A DNA stretch of 29,360 bases from Streptomyces sp. NRRL WC-3742 (GCF_000720635.1 NZ_JOCF01000087.1:1-29360); one strand, 5' to 3'; numbered from the stretch's first letter, positions 1 through 6,824 are shown. The notes: generated by a model not told the origin, from the sequence alone. Numbers and translations are program-made.

Positions 1-69
1 CACCAGGGCGGGTGCGGGTGCGGGGCTGGGGGCGGGGGTGGGCGCGGGGCCGGGGGCGGGCGCGCTCAT
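1..69 (-). CDS. N-terminus of an unidentified protein, cut by the window edge
   Basis: Only the first 23 codons are visible. They begin with ATG at 69 and read MSAPAPGPAP then a run of Ala-Pro and Ser-Pro pairs ending in ALV. The ATG overlaps the TGA of the upstream small gene as ATGA, so the two are probably translated together. A Pro/Ala-rich start of this kind is often a flexible linker in front of a folded domain. In other streptomycetes a short membrane protein with a His/Met tail is continuous with, or next to, a secreted copper-related domain, so that is a reasonable guess. Nothing in the visible residues proves a function. Confidence 0.5.
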   Translation of the reverse strand, partial: MSAPAPGPAPTPAPSPAPAPALV

Positions 70-230
70 CGCATCCCGCCCATGTCGTGCCCGCCCGTGC
101 CCGGCGACGTCCCGCCGCCACCACCGGCCGGGCGCAGGCCCGGGGCCACCGGGCCGACCTGCCGTCCCACGGCGTAGGAGACGCCGAACACCGCCACCAG
201 GAGCAGGGCGAACCCCACCAGCACACTCAT
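66..230 (-). CDS. Small membrane protein with His/Met-rich tail, possibly copper-linked
   Basis: This 54-residue protein has one hydrophobic segment (about residues 2-21), then a Gly/Pro-rich stretch, and ends GGHDMGGMR. A membrane anchor with a short His/Met tail is a common look for proteins that bind Cu(I) outside the membrane, but one His and two Met are weak evidence. The start is uncertain: ATG at 230 is used here, GTG at 239 or 245 are in frame, and none has a clear Shine-Dalgarno. The stop overlaps the start of the next gene (ATGA), which points to an operon continuing off the window. It is divergent to the ketosynthase across about 225 bp. I do not recognise a named family. Confidence 0.55.
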   Translation of the reverse strand: MSVLVGFALLLVAVFGVSYAVGRQVGPVAPGLRPAGGGGGTSPGTGGHDMGGMR

Positions 231-456
231 CGACTTCACGTTCACGTCCCAGCAGTCGGACGGGGGTGCGTGATAGTTCCCGTACGCTCGGAGGTTCCTC
301 GGGGGAATGTGGGAAAGTGACAAAACCTCGGAGGCAGATCCATCGAAGAGGGCACCTGATTGACCGTAACTCCCCTGACAGTGTGGCTCGTATACCGAGC
401 TCCTCCCCGCCGCTCGCGCTGCGGGAGGTGTGACTCTTCCACAAAGGGGATGTGTG

Positions 457-1668
457 ATGACGACGAACGTGGTGGTGACCGGGCTGGGCGCCACGACGCC
501 GCTCGGCGGCGACGTGGCGACCACCTGGGAGGGGCTGCTGGCCGGCCGCTCCGGCATCCGCGCGATCGAGGAGGAGTGGGCGGCCGGCCTGCCCATCCGG
601 ATGGCCGGGCGCCTGCACGTCGAACCCGGCGAGGTGCTCGACCGTGTCCAGGCCCGCCGCCTGGACCGCTGCGAACAGGTCGCGATCGTCGCCGCCCGGG
701 AGGCGTGGGCCGACGCCGGGCGGCCCGAGGTCGAGCCCGAGCGGCTCGCCGTCGTCGTCGGCACGGGCACGGGCGGTGCGCTCACCATCCTCGGGCAGCA
801 CGACGTACTGCGGACCTCCGGCGTGCGCAAGGTCTCCCCGCACACCGTCCCCATGCTGATGGCCAACGGCCCGGCGGCCTGGGTCAGCATCGAACTCGGC
901 GCGCGCGGCGGCGCCCACACCCCCGTCAGCGCCTGCGCCTCCGGCGCGGAGGCCATCGCCATGGGCCTCGACCTGATCCGCCTCGGACGCGCCGACGTGG
1001 TCGTCGCGGGCGGCGCCGAAGCCTGCATCCACCCGCTGCCGCTCGCCGGATTCGCCCAGGCCAAGGCCCACTCCACCCGCAACGACGAACCCCAGCGCGC
1101 CTCCCGGCCCTTCGACGTCGACCGGGACGGCTTCGTCATCGGCGAGGGCTCCGTCCTGGTCGTCCTGGAACGCGCCGACTTCGCCGCCGCACGCGGAGCC
1201 CGTGCCCACGCCGTCCTCGCCGGAGCGGGCATCACCTCCGACGCCCACCACATCACCGCCGCCCACCCCGACGGCCAGACCCGTGCGATGCGCCTGGCCC
1301 TGGCCGCCGCGGGCCTCGCCCCGCAGGACATCCACCACGTCCACGCCCACGCGACCTCCACGCCCTCGGGCGACCTGACCGAGGCCGAGTCCGTCGCGGA
1401 GGCCGTGGGCCTCCACCCGGTCGTCACGGCCACCAAGTCCATGACCGGTCACCTCTTCGGCGCCGCCGGCGCGATGGGCGCCCTCGCCACCGTCCTCGCC
1501 ATCCGCGACGGCGTGGTCCCCGCCACCGCCAACCTCGACCGCCTCGACCCCCGGATCCCCCTCGACGTCGTCGCCGGTGAACCCCGGAAGGGCCCGGTGC
1601 CGGCCGCCCTCACCAACTCCTTCGGCTTCGGCGGGCACAACGCCTCGCTGGTCTTCACCGAGGCGTAG
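457..1668 (+). CDS. Beta-ketoacyl-ACP synthase II (FabF/KAS II-like)
   Basis: This condensing enzyme joins an acyl group to malonyl-ACP by decarboxylative Claisen condensation. The 403 residues match the family length. The nucleophile is Cys160 in TPVSACASG, the two active-site His are His298 (HAHATSTPSGD) and His332 (KSMTGHLFGAAG, with Lys327), and the C-terminal SFGFGGHN loop is intact, so it should be active. The ATG at 457 is chosen because AAAGGGGA lies just upstream; an in-frame GTG at 430 has none. No acyl-carrier-protein, FabD or FabH gene sits beside it, so this is not the housekeeping fab cluster. It may serve a specialised acyl chain or act as a spare fatty-acid synthase. A hairpin follows 16 bp after the stop. 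Confidence 0.93.
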   Translation: MTTNVVVTGLGATTPLGGDVATTWEGLLAGRSGIRAIEEEWAAGLPIRMAGRLHVEPGEVLDRVQARRLDRCEQVAIVAAREAWADAGRPEVEPERLAVVVGTGTGGALTILGQHDVLRTSGVRKVSPHTVPMLMANGPAAWVSIELGARGGAHTPVSACASGAEAIAMGLDLIRLGRADVVVAGGAEACIHPLPLAGFAQAKAHSTRNDEPQRASRPFDVDRDGFVIGEGSVLVVLERADFAAARGARAHAVLAGAGITSDAHHITAAHPDGQTRAMRLALAAAGLAPQDIHHVHAHATSTPSGDLTEAESVAEAVGLHPVVTATKSMTGHLFGAAGAMGALATVLAIRDGVVPATANLDRLDPRIPLDVVAGEPRKGPVPAALTNSFGFGGHNASLVFTEA

Positions 1669-1683
1669 GGCCCGGCCCGCCGA

Positions 1684-1714
1684 CCGGTGCGCGCACCCCC
1701 GTGCCGCGCACCGG
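1684..1714 (+). terminator. Probable terminator after the ketosynthase
   Basis: A perfect 10-bp inverted repeat (CCGGTGCGCG at 1684-1693 and CGCGCACCGG at 1705-1714) with an 11-nt loop starts 16 bp after the ketosynthase stop. There is no U tract, which is usual for actinomycete terminators. It separates this gene from the MerR promoter 15 bp further on. Confidence 0.65.
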
Positions 1715-1728
1715 CCGGCGCCGGGCAC

Positions 1729-1760
1729 TTGCATCCGGTACCCGGGTACAGGTCTACCGT
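1729..1760 (+). promoter_or_regulatory. MerR-type promoter with operator between -35 and -10
   Basis: TTGCAT at 1729-1734 and TACCGT at 1755-1760 are separated by 20 bp, longer than the usual 17. Between them lies a perfect 12-bp palindrome, GTACCCGGGTAC (1738-1749), which extends to an 18-bp imperfect dyad with the outer CC/GG. A dyad inside an over-long spacer is the hallmark of promoters that MerR proteins activate by twisting the DNA. It sits 45 bp upstream of the MerR start codon, so the gene should control itself and its overlapping partner. Confidence 0.8.
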
Positions 1761-1804
1761 CGAAGACGTCCCCGACCGGGGACCGGACGACAGGAGTGAT
1801 CGGG

Positions 1805-2257
1805 ATGAGTGGCCAGGAGCACCTGCGCACCTCGCAGGTCGCCGAGGCGGCCGGGGTGAACGCCCAGACCCTGCGCTACTACGAGCGCCGCGGCCTGCTG
1901 CCGGAACCCGACCGCAGCCCGGGCGGTCACCGCCTCTACGACGAGCAGGCCGTCACCGTCCTGCGGGTCATCAAGGCCGCCCAGCGGCTCGGCTTCACCC
2001 TGGAGGAGGTCGCCGAACTGCTGGAGAGCGGCCGCCACCGCCACGGCCGCCCCGTCCCCGGGCTGCAGCAGCGCGCCCGGGCCAAGCTCGCCGAGGTCGA
2101 CGCGAGGATCGCCGACCTGACCACCATCCGCGAAGCCCTGACCGCAGCCCTCGACGCCGGCTGCGACGACCTCACCCGGTGCGCCGGCAGCGCCTGCTGC
2201 CCCATCCCCTTCACCGACCTCGCCGAGGAGAACCGCCATGCCGGACCCTGCTGCTGA
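1805..2257 (+). CDS. MerR-family metal-responsive regulator
   Basis: This 150-residue DNA-binding protein has the MerR winged helix at residues 6-75 (TLRYYERRGLLPEPDR, then GGHRLYDEQ and GFTLEEVAELL) and a dimer helix at about 82-117. It is followed by a Cys-rich metal loop: Cys120, Cys126, Cys131 and Cys132, plus Cys149-Cys150 at the very end. Compared from memory with the mercury sensor MerR, the last two ligand positions are kept, but the first Cys of the triad is replaced by a His-rich RHRHG (77-81). The ligand may therefore be Hg(II) or another thiophilic ion such as Zn, Cd or Pb. ATG at 1805 follows GACAGGAGTGATCGGG and agrees with the MerR fold. The last 20 bp overlap the next gene. 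Confidence 0.92.
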   Translation: MSGQEHLRTSQVAEAAGVNAQTLRYYERRGLLPEPDRSPGGHRLYDEQAVTVLRVIKAAQRLGFTLEEVAELLESGRHRHGRPVPGLQQRARAKLAEVDARIADLTTIREALTAALDAGCDDLTRCAGSACCPIPFTDLAEENRHAGPCC

Positions 2258-2513
2258 CCGGCCCGCCAACCGCGCGCCCAAGGCCCTGGCCGCTCTCGCC
2301 GCCCTGGCCTGCGTGGCCTGCTGCGCGCTGCCCGCCCTGATCGCCGCCGGAGCCGTCGGCGCCGGTGCCGGCGCGGTGGTCGGCCGGCTGCCCGCCGTCG
2401 CCGCCGCCCTGGCGGTTCTCTCGGCCGGCACCTGGTGGCTGAACCGCCGCAGGGCCGCGCGCGGCTGTGCATGCGGGTGCTCGGACAGCCCGGACGCGTT
2501 GAAGGCCCATTGA
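2238..2513 (+). CDS. Small MerT-like membrane protein of the metal module
   Basis: The 91 residues contain two hydrophobic segments (about 16-48 and 52-68). The first carries ALACVACCALP (Cys25, Cys28, Cys29), resembling the Cys-Cys-Leu-Pro element of MerT and related mercury transporters. A CACGC cluster at 77-81 lies just after the second segment. Cysteines inside a membrane helix plus a terminal thiol cluster suggest passage or capture of a thiophilic metal. The ATG is preceded by GAGGAGA inside the end of merR, and the 20-bp overlap implies translational coupling. It is shorter than classical MerT (about 116 residues, three helices), so direction of transport and exact metal are unknown. 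Confidence 0.75.
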   Translation: MPDPAADRPANRAPKALAALAALACVACCALPALIAAGAVGAGAGAVVGRLPAVAAALAVLSAGTWWLNRRRAARGCACGCSDSPDALKAH

Positions 2514-2533
2514 CGACTCACGGAAGGCCCGCT

Positions 2534-2547
2534 GAACGGGACCGTTC
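2534..2547. terminator. Short hairpin between convergent genes
   Basis: GAACGGGACCGTTC can fold into a 5-bp stem with a 4-nt loop in the 37-bp gap between the small membrane protein and the converging NYN gene. It is symmetric and could act on both strands, but it is short and has no U tract. Confidence 0.35.
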
Positions 2548-2550
2548 GCG

Positions 2551-2958
2551 CTACGGGCGGACGCTGCGGGGACCGGTGACGGTGGCGCCCAGGGCCGTGA
2601 CGCGGGTGCGGAGTTCGCGGTCGGCGGTGGCCACCAGGCAGGTGCGGTGCGGGTGTTCGGCGAGGGCGTCGTGGACGGCCTCGACGATGCGGTCGTCTCC
2701 GCTGCCGCTCGCCTCGACCACCCGCACCTCCGGCAGCGCGGCGACGCCCCGGGCCGCGCCCTCCACGACCAGCAGCACGTCGAGGGGGCCCGGCAGTTCC
2801 GGGATTCCGTGCTCGGCCACGGCAACCAGCGCGTCCCGCAGCCGCTCGGCCGCGCCGCGCCGGTCGCGCCACCATCCGTCGGGCACGGACCCGACGACGT
2901 TCGCCCCGTCCACCACCAGCAACGGCCGCCCGGCGGCACCGGCTTCCTCGCGTTCCAT
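2551..2958 (-). CDS. NYN-domain (PIN-like) protein
   Basis: This 135-residue protein resembles the NYN/YacP branch of PIN-fold RNases. The opening strand reads LLVVDGANVVGS (Asp17, Asn20), acidic residues recur in SGSGDDRIVE (Asp88, Asp89), and the last strand is LVATADRELRTRV (Asp113), which together would form a Mg-binding acidic pocket. Families of this kind act on RNA, but the substrate is unknown. The ATG at 2958 has no Shine-Dalgarno; CAGGCT sits exactly 7 nt upstream, as in a leaderless promoter. A longer in-frame reading upstream is low-complexity Pro/Ser/Thr and was not accepted. Confidence 0.82.
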   Translation of the reverse strand: MEREEAGAAGRPLLVVDGANVVGSVPDGWWRDRRGAAERLRDALVAVAEHGIPELPGPLDVLLVVEGAARGVAALPEVRVVEASGSGDDRIVEAVHDALAEHPHRTCLVATADRELRTRVTALGATVTGPRSVRP

Positions 2959-2965
2959 GGGGGCC

Positions 2966-2971
2966 AGCCTG
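2966..2971 (-). promoter_or_regulatory. -10 box of a probable leaderless promoter (NYN gene)
   Basis: CAGGCT on the minus strand ends 7 nt before the ATG at 2958, placing the expected transcription start at or next to the start codon. No Shine-Dalgarno is present. Confidence 0.45.
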
Positions 2972-2975
2972 CCAG

Positions 2976-3007
2976 GTGACCGCGTGACCGCGTGACCGCG
3001 TGGCCGG
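2976..3007. repeat. 8-bp tandem repeat upstream of the NYN gene
   Basis: GTGACCGC occurs three times in tandem (2976-2999), followed by a degenerate fourth copy GTGGCCGG. It lies just upstream of the NYN -10 box, within what would be its promoter. It could be slippage-prone DNA or a stack of short binding sites. Confidence 0.7.
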
Positions 3008-3049
3008 TGGGGTGCGGTCAGCCGAGGGGGTGGGCGTCCACCTCCTCGT

Positions 3050-3952
3050 TCAGGGCAGGGTGATACGGACCGGGTGGCCGGAGCGGGAGCCCTTGACGGC
3101 GGTGCCGTCGCCGAGGGGCCGAAGGTGCGGGTACTCGCCGTGGACGTGGCCGGTGCGGGCGTCGACGCGGTAGGCGGCGGCCCACTCCCAACCGTCGTCG
3201 TCACCTTCGAGCCCGATCAGGAGGGTGTCCCAGTCCAGGAAGTCGGTGCCCCACCAGTCGAAGTGGATCGCCCGTGGGTCGTGCCCGAACGCCTCGACGG
3301 TGAGGGCGAGGACCTCCTCGCCGCCGGGGTAGGCGTGGACGGTGAGGACCGTCCGGTCCTGGACGATCGTCACGAAGTGGCGCCCGTCGGGTGACATGGC
3401 GATGAGCCCGCGGTCGGACCAGGGGTAGCGGACGAGGTCGAGGCGGCCCTCGACCAGCGAGGCCCGGAGGAGGACGGTTCCGTTCCCACCCTGGCCGACG
3501 TCGAAGAGCACCTCGCCGCCGGTCGGGTGCACCAACTGCCGCGCACCGTGGCCGGCCGTCCCCAGCTCCTCCTCCCCGAGGGTCTCGCCGGTCGCGGCGT
3601 CGACGGCGAGGTACCGGTCGTCCGTGCCGCGCCCGGCCCTGGCGTCGGGCCGGTAGAGCCACAGCACCCGGCCGTCCGGTGAGATCGCGCAGCCGGGCCT
3701 GGGGCTGTGAGCCTTCGTCGACTCCGGCTCGAACGCCGAGCGCCACACCTGGGCACCGTCCTGCGCGACGCAGACGAGCGCGTTCATCGTCGTGTAGTAG
3801 GCGCGGGCCAGGTCGGGGGCGACGGCGTGCTGGAAGACCTCGTCCCCGGGGACGGGACGGAACACGGCCGCGGGCGTCAGCTCGCCGAACTCGTCGTCGG
3901 CGGGGCGGTACGCCCGGATCAGGCCGCCGACCAGCCAGGTGAAGGCGTTCAC
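3050..3952 (-). CDS. Propeller-like protein of unknown function, paralogue B
   Basis: The 300 residues contain repeated short strands around SPDGR motifs (SPDGRVLWLYRPDA, SPDGRHFVTI), V-A-Y/V-H-A-Y-type strands and closing YRVDARTG repeats, a pattern seen in WD40-like beta-propellers. There is no signal peptide, no membrane helix and no catalytic motif that I can name. It starts with GTG at 3952, overlapping the TGA of paralogue A by four bases (GTGA), so its translation is probably coupled. The two proteins look roughly 55-60% identical along their whole length, including AGRGTDDR and HAYPGGEEV, and clearly arose by tandem duplication. Function unknown. Confidence 0.82.
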   Translation of the reverse strand: MNAFTWLVGGLIRAYRPADDEFGELTPAAVFRPVPGDEVFQHAVAPDLARAYYTTMNALVCVAQDGAQVWRSAFEPESTKAHSPRPGCAISPDGRVLWLYRPDARAGRGTDDRYLAVDAATGETLGEEELGTAGHGARQLVHPTGGEVLFDVGQGGNGTVLLRASLVEGRLDLVRYPWSDRGLIAMSPDGRHFVTIVQDRTVLTVHAYPGGEEVLALTVEAFGHDPRAIHFDWWGTDFLDWDTLLIGLEGDDDGWEWAAAYRVDARTGHVHGEYPHLRPLGDGTAVKGSRSGHPVRITLP

Positions 3953-4887
3953 GGCGCCAGGTGGCGGGTCGGGTGGCCGGAGTCGGAGGCGGTGAGCCAG
4001 GAGCCGTCACCGAGGGGGTGCAGGTCGTACGCGCCTTCGCCGTGCGAGGCGATCTCGCCGTGGACCTGCCCGGTGCGGGCGTCGACGCGGTACGTGCGGA
4101 ACCACTCCTCGTCCTCCTCCACGGGATCGTCCTCGGGTTCGCCGACCAGGTTGATCAGCAGGGTGTCCTGGTCCAGGTACCCGCCGGCCCACTCGACGAA
4201 GACCGTCTCGGGGTCGTGTCCGAAGGCGTCGACGGTGACGGTGAAGACCTCCTCGCCGCCCGGGTAGGCGTGGACGGTGAGGTCGTACTGGCCGTGGTCG
4301 ATCGTCAGGAAGTGGCGGCCGTCGGGCGACAGGCCGATCAGGCAGCGGTCGTCCCAGGGGTAGCGGACCAGGACGGGGCGGCCTCCGGCCAGCGAGGCGC
4401 GGTAGACGACGGTGCCGTCCTGGCCCTCGCCCACGTCGACGAGAACCTCGCCGCTGGTCGGATGCGCCAGCTGGACCGCGGAGTGCCCGACCGTCTCCAG
4501 CTCCTCCTCCCCGAGGCTCTCGCCGGTCGCGGCGTCGAACGCCACGCACCGGTCGTCCGTGCCGCGCCCGGCCATGGCGTCGGGCCGGTAGACCCACACC
4601 ACCCGGCCGTCCGCCGACACCTCGCAGCCGGGGTGGTGGCCGTTGGCCTCCGTCGACGCCGGCTCGAACGGCGAGCGCCACAGCTGCCCGCCCTCCGCCG
4701 TCACACAGACCAGGGCGTCGAGCGTCGTGTACCAGGCGTGCCGCAGGTCGGCCGCGACGGTGTGACCGTAGACCTCGTCCCGGCCGACGGGTCGGAACAC
4801 GGCGGCGGGAACCAGCACCCCCTCCGCCCCGGCGGCGGGGCGGTAGGCGCAGACGAGACCGTCGACCAGGCGGGTGAAGGCAGACAT
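3949..4887 (-). CDS. Propeller-like protein of unknown function, paralogue A
   Basis: This 312-residue protein is the upstream member of a tandem pair. It shares with paralogue B the opening M-x-AFT-x-LV-x-GL, the FDAATGE strand, GEEELE, SPDGRHF and HAYPGGEEV motifs. It differs mainly by an acidic insertion, EPEDDPVEEDEEW, near residue 260. It has no signal sequence. The ATG at 4887 is chosen because it aligns with the start of the paralogue and has TAGCCT exactly 7 nt upstream without any Shine-Dalgarno, so the message is probably leaderless; paralogue B would depend on this transcript. Longer upstream readings in the same frame are antisense to nothing recognisable and were rejected. Confidence 0.82.
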   Translation of the reverse strand: MSAFTRLVDGLVCAYRPAAGAEGVLVPAAVFRPVGRDEVYGHTVAADLRHAWYTTLDALVCVTAEGGQLWRSPFEPASTEANGHHPGCEVSADGRVVWVYRPDAMAGRGTDDRCVAFDAATGESLGEEELETVGHSAVQLAHPTSGEVLVDVGEGQDGTVVYRASLAGGRPVLVRYPWDDRCLIGLSPDGRHFLTIDHGQYDLTVHAYPGGEEVFTVTVDAFGHDPETVFVEWAGGYLDQDTLLINLVGEPEDDPVEEDEEWFRTYRVDARTGQVHGEIASHGEGAYDLHPLGDGSWLTASDSGHPTRHLAP

Positions 4888-4894
4888 GAGGCGG

Positions 4895-4900
4895 AGGCTA
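4895..4900 (-). promoter_or_regulatory. -10 box of a probable leaderless promoter (paralogue A)
   Basis: TAGCCT on the minus strand fits TAnnnT and ends 7 nt before the ATG at 4887. There is no Shine-Dalgarno between them. Confidence 0.55.
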
Positions 4901-4971
4901 CCGGGAGCCACTGACAACCCGGCCGCCGGGCCCTCCGCCGAACCGGGGACGGCGCGGCGGCGCCCACCGCC

Positions 4972-5006
4972 CCGCCGGTGGACGCGCCGGTGGACGCGCC
5001 GGGGGA
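4972..5006. repeat. 12-bp tandem repeat, about 2.5 copies
   Basis: CCGCCGGTGGAC, GCGCCGGTGGAC and a partial GCGCCGGGGGA follow one another in the gap between the PPOX gene and paralogue A. No function is evident. Confidence 0.6.
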
Positions 5007-5039
5007 GCGGGGCGTGCCGGCGAACCCGCGCCCGTGGGC

Positions 5040-5462
5040 TCAGTCCGCGAGGGTGATCCGGATGCCGATCGTGCCGCGCTCGCCGCGGCGCAGCCGGCTG
5101 CCGAGGAGCGTCAGGACGCCGACCAGGCCGTACTTCTGGCGCAGCAGCGTGCGGTAGGCGCCGGCGCGTTCGGGGGCGAGGATCTCGGCGGTGGCCGGGT
5201 ACTGCTCGCCGGTGGGCCGGCCCTTGACGTCGCAGGGCCCGACCAGCACGTCCGCGCGGTTGCGGATGCGCTTGACCTTCCAGGAGTCGGCGACGGTCCA
5301 GACGCCCAGCGCCTCGCCGTCGCGGACCACCCACACGGGGGTCGGCACCGGAGTGCCGTCCTTCTTGTACGTGGTGACGAGCAGGTAGCTGCCGGAGGAG
5401 AGGCGGACGATCCGGGCGAGCCGGTCGGCTCCGGCGGACGCGGCGGGGTCGGGCGTGGTCAT
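5040..5462 (-). CDS. PPOX-class F420-dependent oxidoreductase-like protein
   Basis: The 140 residues match the small split-barrel flavin/deazaflavin-binding (PPOX/FDOR) fold. Diagnostic pieces are SSGSYLLVTTYKKDGTPVPTPVW at 22-44, in which the strand-turn-strand opens the barrel, GVWTVADSWKVKRIRNR at 53-69 that usually contacts the cofactor phosphate, and VLVGPCDVKGRPTG at 72-85. Proteins of this branch reduce or store F420-linked substrates in actinobacteria; the substrate here is not visible. ATG at 5462 has TAGACT exactly 7 nt upstream and no Shine-Dalgarno, which suggests a leaderless message. It lies 24 bp downstream of the carboxypeptidase gene but probably has this separate promoter. 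Confidence 0.9.
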   Translation of the reverse strand: MTTPDPAASAGADRLARIVRLSSGSYLLVTTYKKDGTPVPTPVWVVRDGEALGVWTVADSWKVKRIRNRADVLVGPCDVKGRPTGEQYPATAEILAPERAGAYRTLLRQKYGLVGVLTLLGSRLRRGERGTIGIRITLAD

Positions 5463-5469
5463 GGCGGGA

Positions 5470-5475
5470 AGTCTA
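5470..5475 (-). promoter_or_regulatory. -10 box of a probable leaderless promoter (PPOX gene)
   Basis: TAGACT on the minus strand fits TAnnnT and ends 7 nt before the ATG at 5462, with no Shine-Dalgarno. It sits in the 24-bp gap after the carboxypeptidase stop. Confidence 0.6.
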
Positions 5476-5486
5476 GTGCCGCAGTT

Positions 5487-6812
5487 CTAAAGGCTGCGGG
5501 TGCGCCGGGAGCGCGGGGCGTGGAGCAGGGCGCGGGCCCGGCGGGAGAGGCGGCGGTGGGAGCGGCCGCCGACGGCGGTGGAGCCGCCCGTGGATCCGCC
5601 AGTGGATCCGCCCGTGGAGGAGACCGGCGCGGTGGCGGTGCGGCGGCGGGCGAGGGTGCGGGCCGCCCACAGGGCGAGGGTGGTGCCGAGGAGGGCGGCG
5701 GTCCAGGCGGCGGGGGCGAGGCCGGGGTCGTCGGTGGAGTGGGTGAACGGGGCCTGCGCCCAGCGCACGGGGTCGGTGGCGGACGGCTCGGCGGACGGCG
5801 GCGCGGACGGCGGCGCGTCCTCCTCGACCAGGCGGCCCACCGGCTGGACCTTCCCGGCGGCGGCGAAGCCCCAGTCCAGCAGGCTGGCGGCCTCGTCGTA
5901 GACCTTGCCCTGCGCCTCCGGGTGCATGACGGTGACCAGCAGGGTGCGACCGCCGCGTTCGGCGGCTCCGGTGAAGGTGGCGCCCGCGTTGGTGGTGTAG
6001 CCGTTCTTGACGCCGATCAGGCCCGGGTACTTGCCGAGCAGCCGGTCGGTGTTGGCGATGTCGAAGCTGGTGCGCTGGCCGGTCACCTTGTCGAGGCCCC
6101 CGGGGAAGCGGGCGGTGCGGGTGGAGCAGTACGAGCGGAAGTCGGCGTTGCGCAGGCCCGCGCGGGCGAAGAGGGTGAGGTCGTAGGCGGAGGAGACCTG
6201 GCCGTCCATGTCGTAGCCGTCGGGGGAGAGCACCTTGGTGTCGGTGGCGTGCAGGGCCCGGGCGCGGGCCTGCATCTCGGCGACGGTGCGCTGGAGGCCC
6301 CCGTTCATGTTCGCCAGGACGTGGACGGCGTCGTTGCCGGAACTGAGGAAGACGCCCCGCCAGAGGTCCTCGACGCGGTAGGGCAGGTTCTCCTTGACGC
6401 CGACCAGGCTGCTCCCGGCCCCGAGGTTCGCCAGCTCGGCGGGGGTGACCTTGTGCTCCGAGGCGCGGTCGAACTTGGGCATCACGGTGTCGGCGAAGAG
6501 CATCTTGAGCGTGCTGGCCGGCGGCAGCGGCAGATGGGCGTCACGGGCGGCCAGCACCTCGCCCGTACCGGCGTCGGCGATCAGCCAGGAGCGACCGGTC
6601 AGGCCCGCGGGCAGGGCGGGCGCCCCGGTCAGCGGCGCGACCTGGACGGCCTCGCGGCCCAGGCGCTCGCCGCCGACGGTGGAGGCCGCGTCCTGGGCGA
6701 GGGCCGGCGCGGAGCCCGCGGCGGCGAGCGCCAGGGCGGCGGTGGCCCCCGCCACCCGGGTGACGGACTGCCGTCCGTGCGCGCACTTCGAGCGATTCGC
6801 GTGTTTGGGCAC
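5487..6812 (-). CDS. D-alanyl-D-alanine carboxypeptidase (class C PBP, S11)
   Basis: This enzyme trims the terminal D-Ala from peptidoglycan stem peptides outside the membrane. The 441 residues have an export signal at about 1-39 (positive start, hydrophobic 19-38, APALAQ), the acyl-serine motif Ser100-T-L-Lys103, the SGN motif at Ser158-Asn160, and KNG at 269-271 in place of the usual KTG, a variant I know from actinomycete members. A Pro/Ser linker (about 330-360) leads to a C-terminal membrane helix (about 366-386). An unusual tail follows: tandem STGG/GGST repeats (399-411) and an Arg-rich end, predicted on the cytoplasmic side. GTG at 6812 is the only start that fits the signal peptide. 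It has no Shine-Dalgarno and TACGTT lies 6 nt upstream. Confidence 0.93.
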   Translation of the reverse strand: MPKHANRSKCAHGRQSVTRVAGATAALALAAAGSAPALAQDAASTVGGERLGREAVQVAPLTGAPALPAGLTGRSWLIADAGTGEVLAARDAHLPLPPASTLKMLFADTVMPKFDRASEHKVTPAELANLGAGSSLVGVKENLPYRVEDLWRGVFLSSGNDAVHVLANMNGGLQRTVAEMQARARALHATDTKVLSPDGYDMDGQVSSAYDLTLFARAGLRNADFRSYCSTRTARFPGGLDKVTGQRTSFDIANTDRLLGKYPGLIGVKNGYTTNAGATFTGAAERGGRTLLVTVMHPEAQGKVYDEAASLLDWGFAAAGKVQPVGRLVEEDAPPSAPPSAEPSATDPVRWAQAPFTHSTDDPGLAPAAWTAALLGTTLALWAARTLARRRTATAPVSSTGGSTGGSTGGSTAVGGRSHRRLSRRARALLHAPRSRRTRSL

Positions 6813-6818
6813 ACGGCG

Positions 6819-6824
6819 AACGTA
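6819..6824 (-). promoter_or_regulatory. -10 box of a probable leaderless promoter (carboxypeptidase)
   Basis: TACGTT on the minus strand occupies exactly -12 to -7 if transcription begins at the GTG start at 6812. No Shine-Dalgarno is present. Confidence 0.5.

Noticed and set aside
360..400. TTGACC-TATACC promoter before the ketosynthase
   Set aside because: The spacing is about 25 bp, too long for a sigma-70-type promoter, and no dyad explains it.
66..1442. Long minus-strand open frame across the ketosynthase
   Set aside because: Antisense to a clear ketosynthase with intact motifs; only its last 54 codons resemble a real protein.
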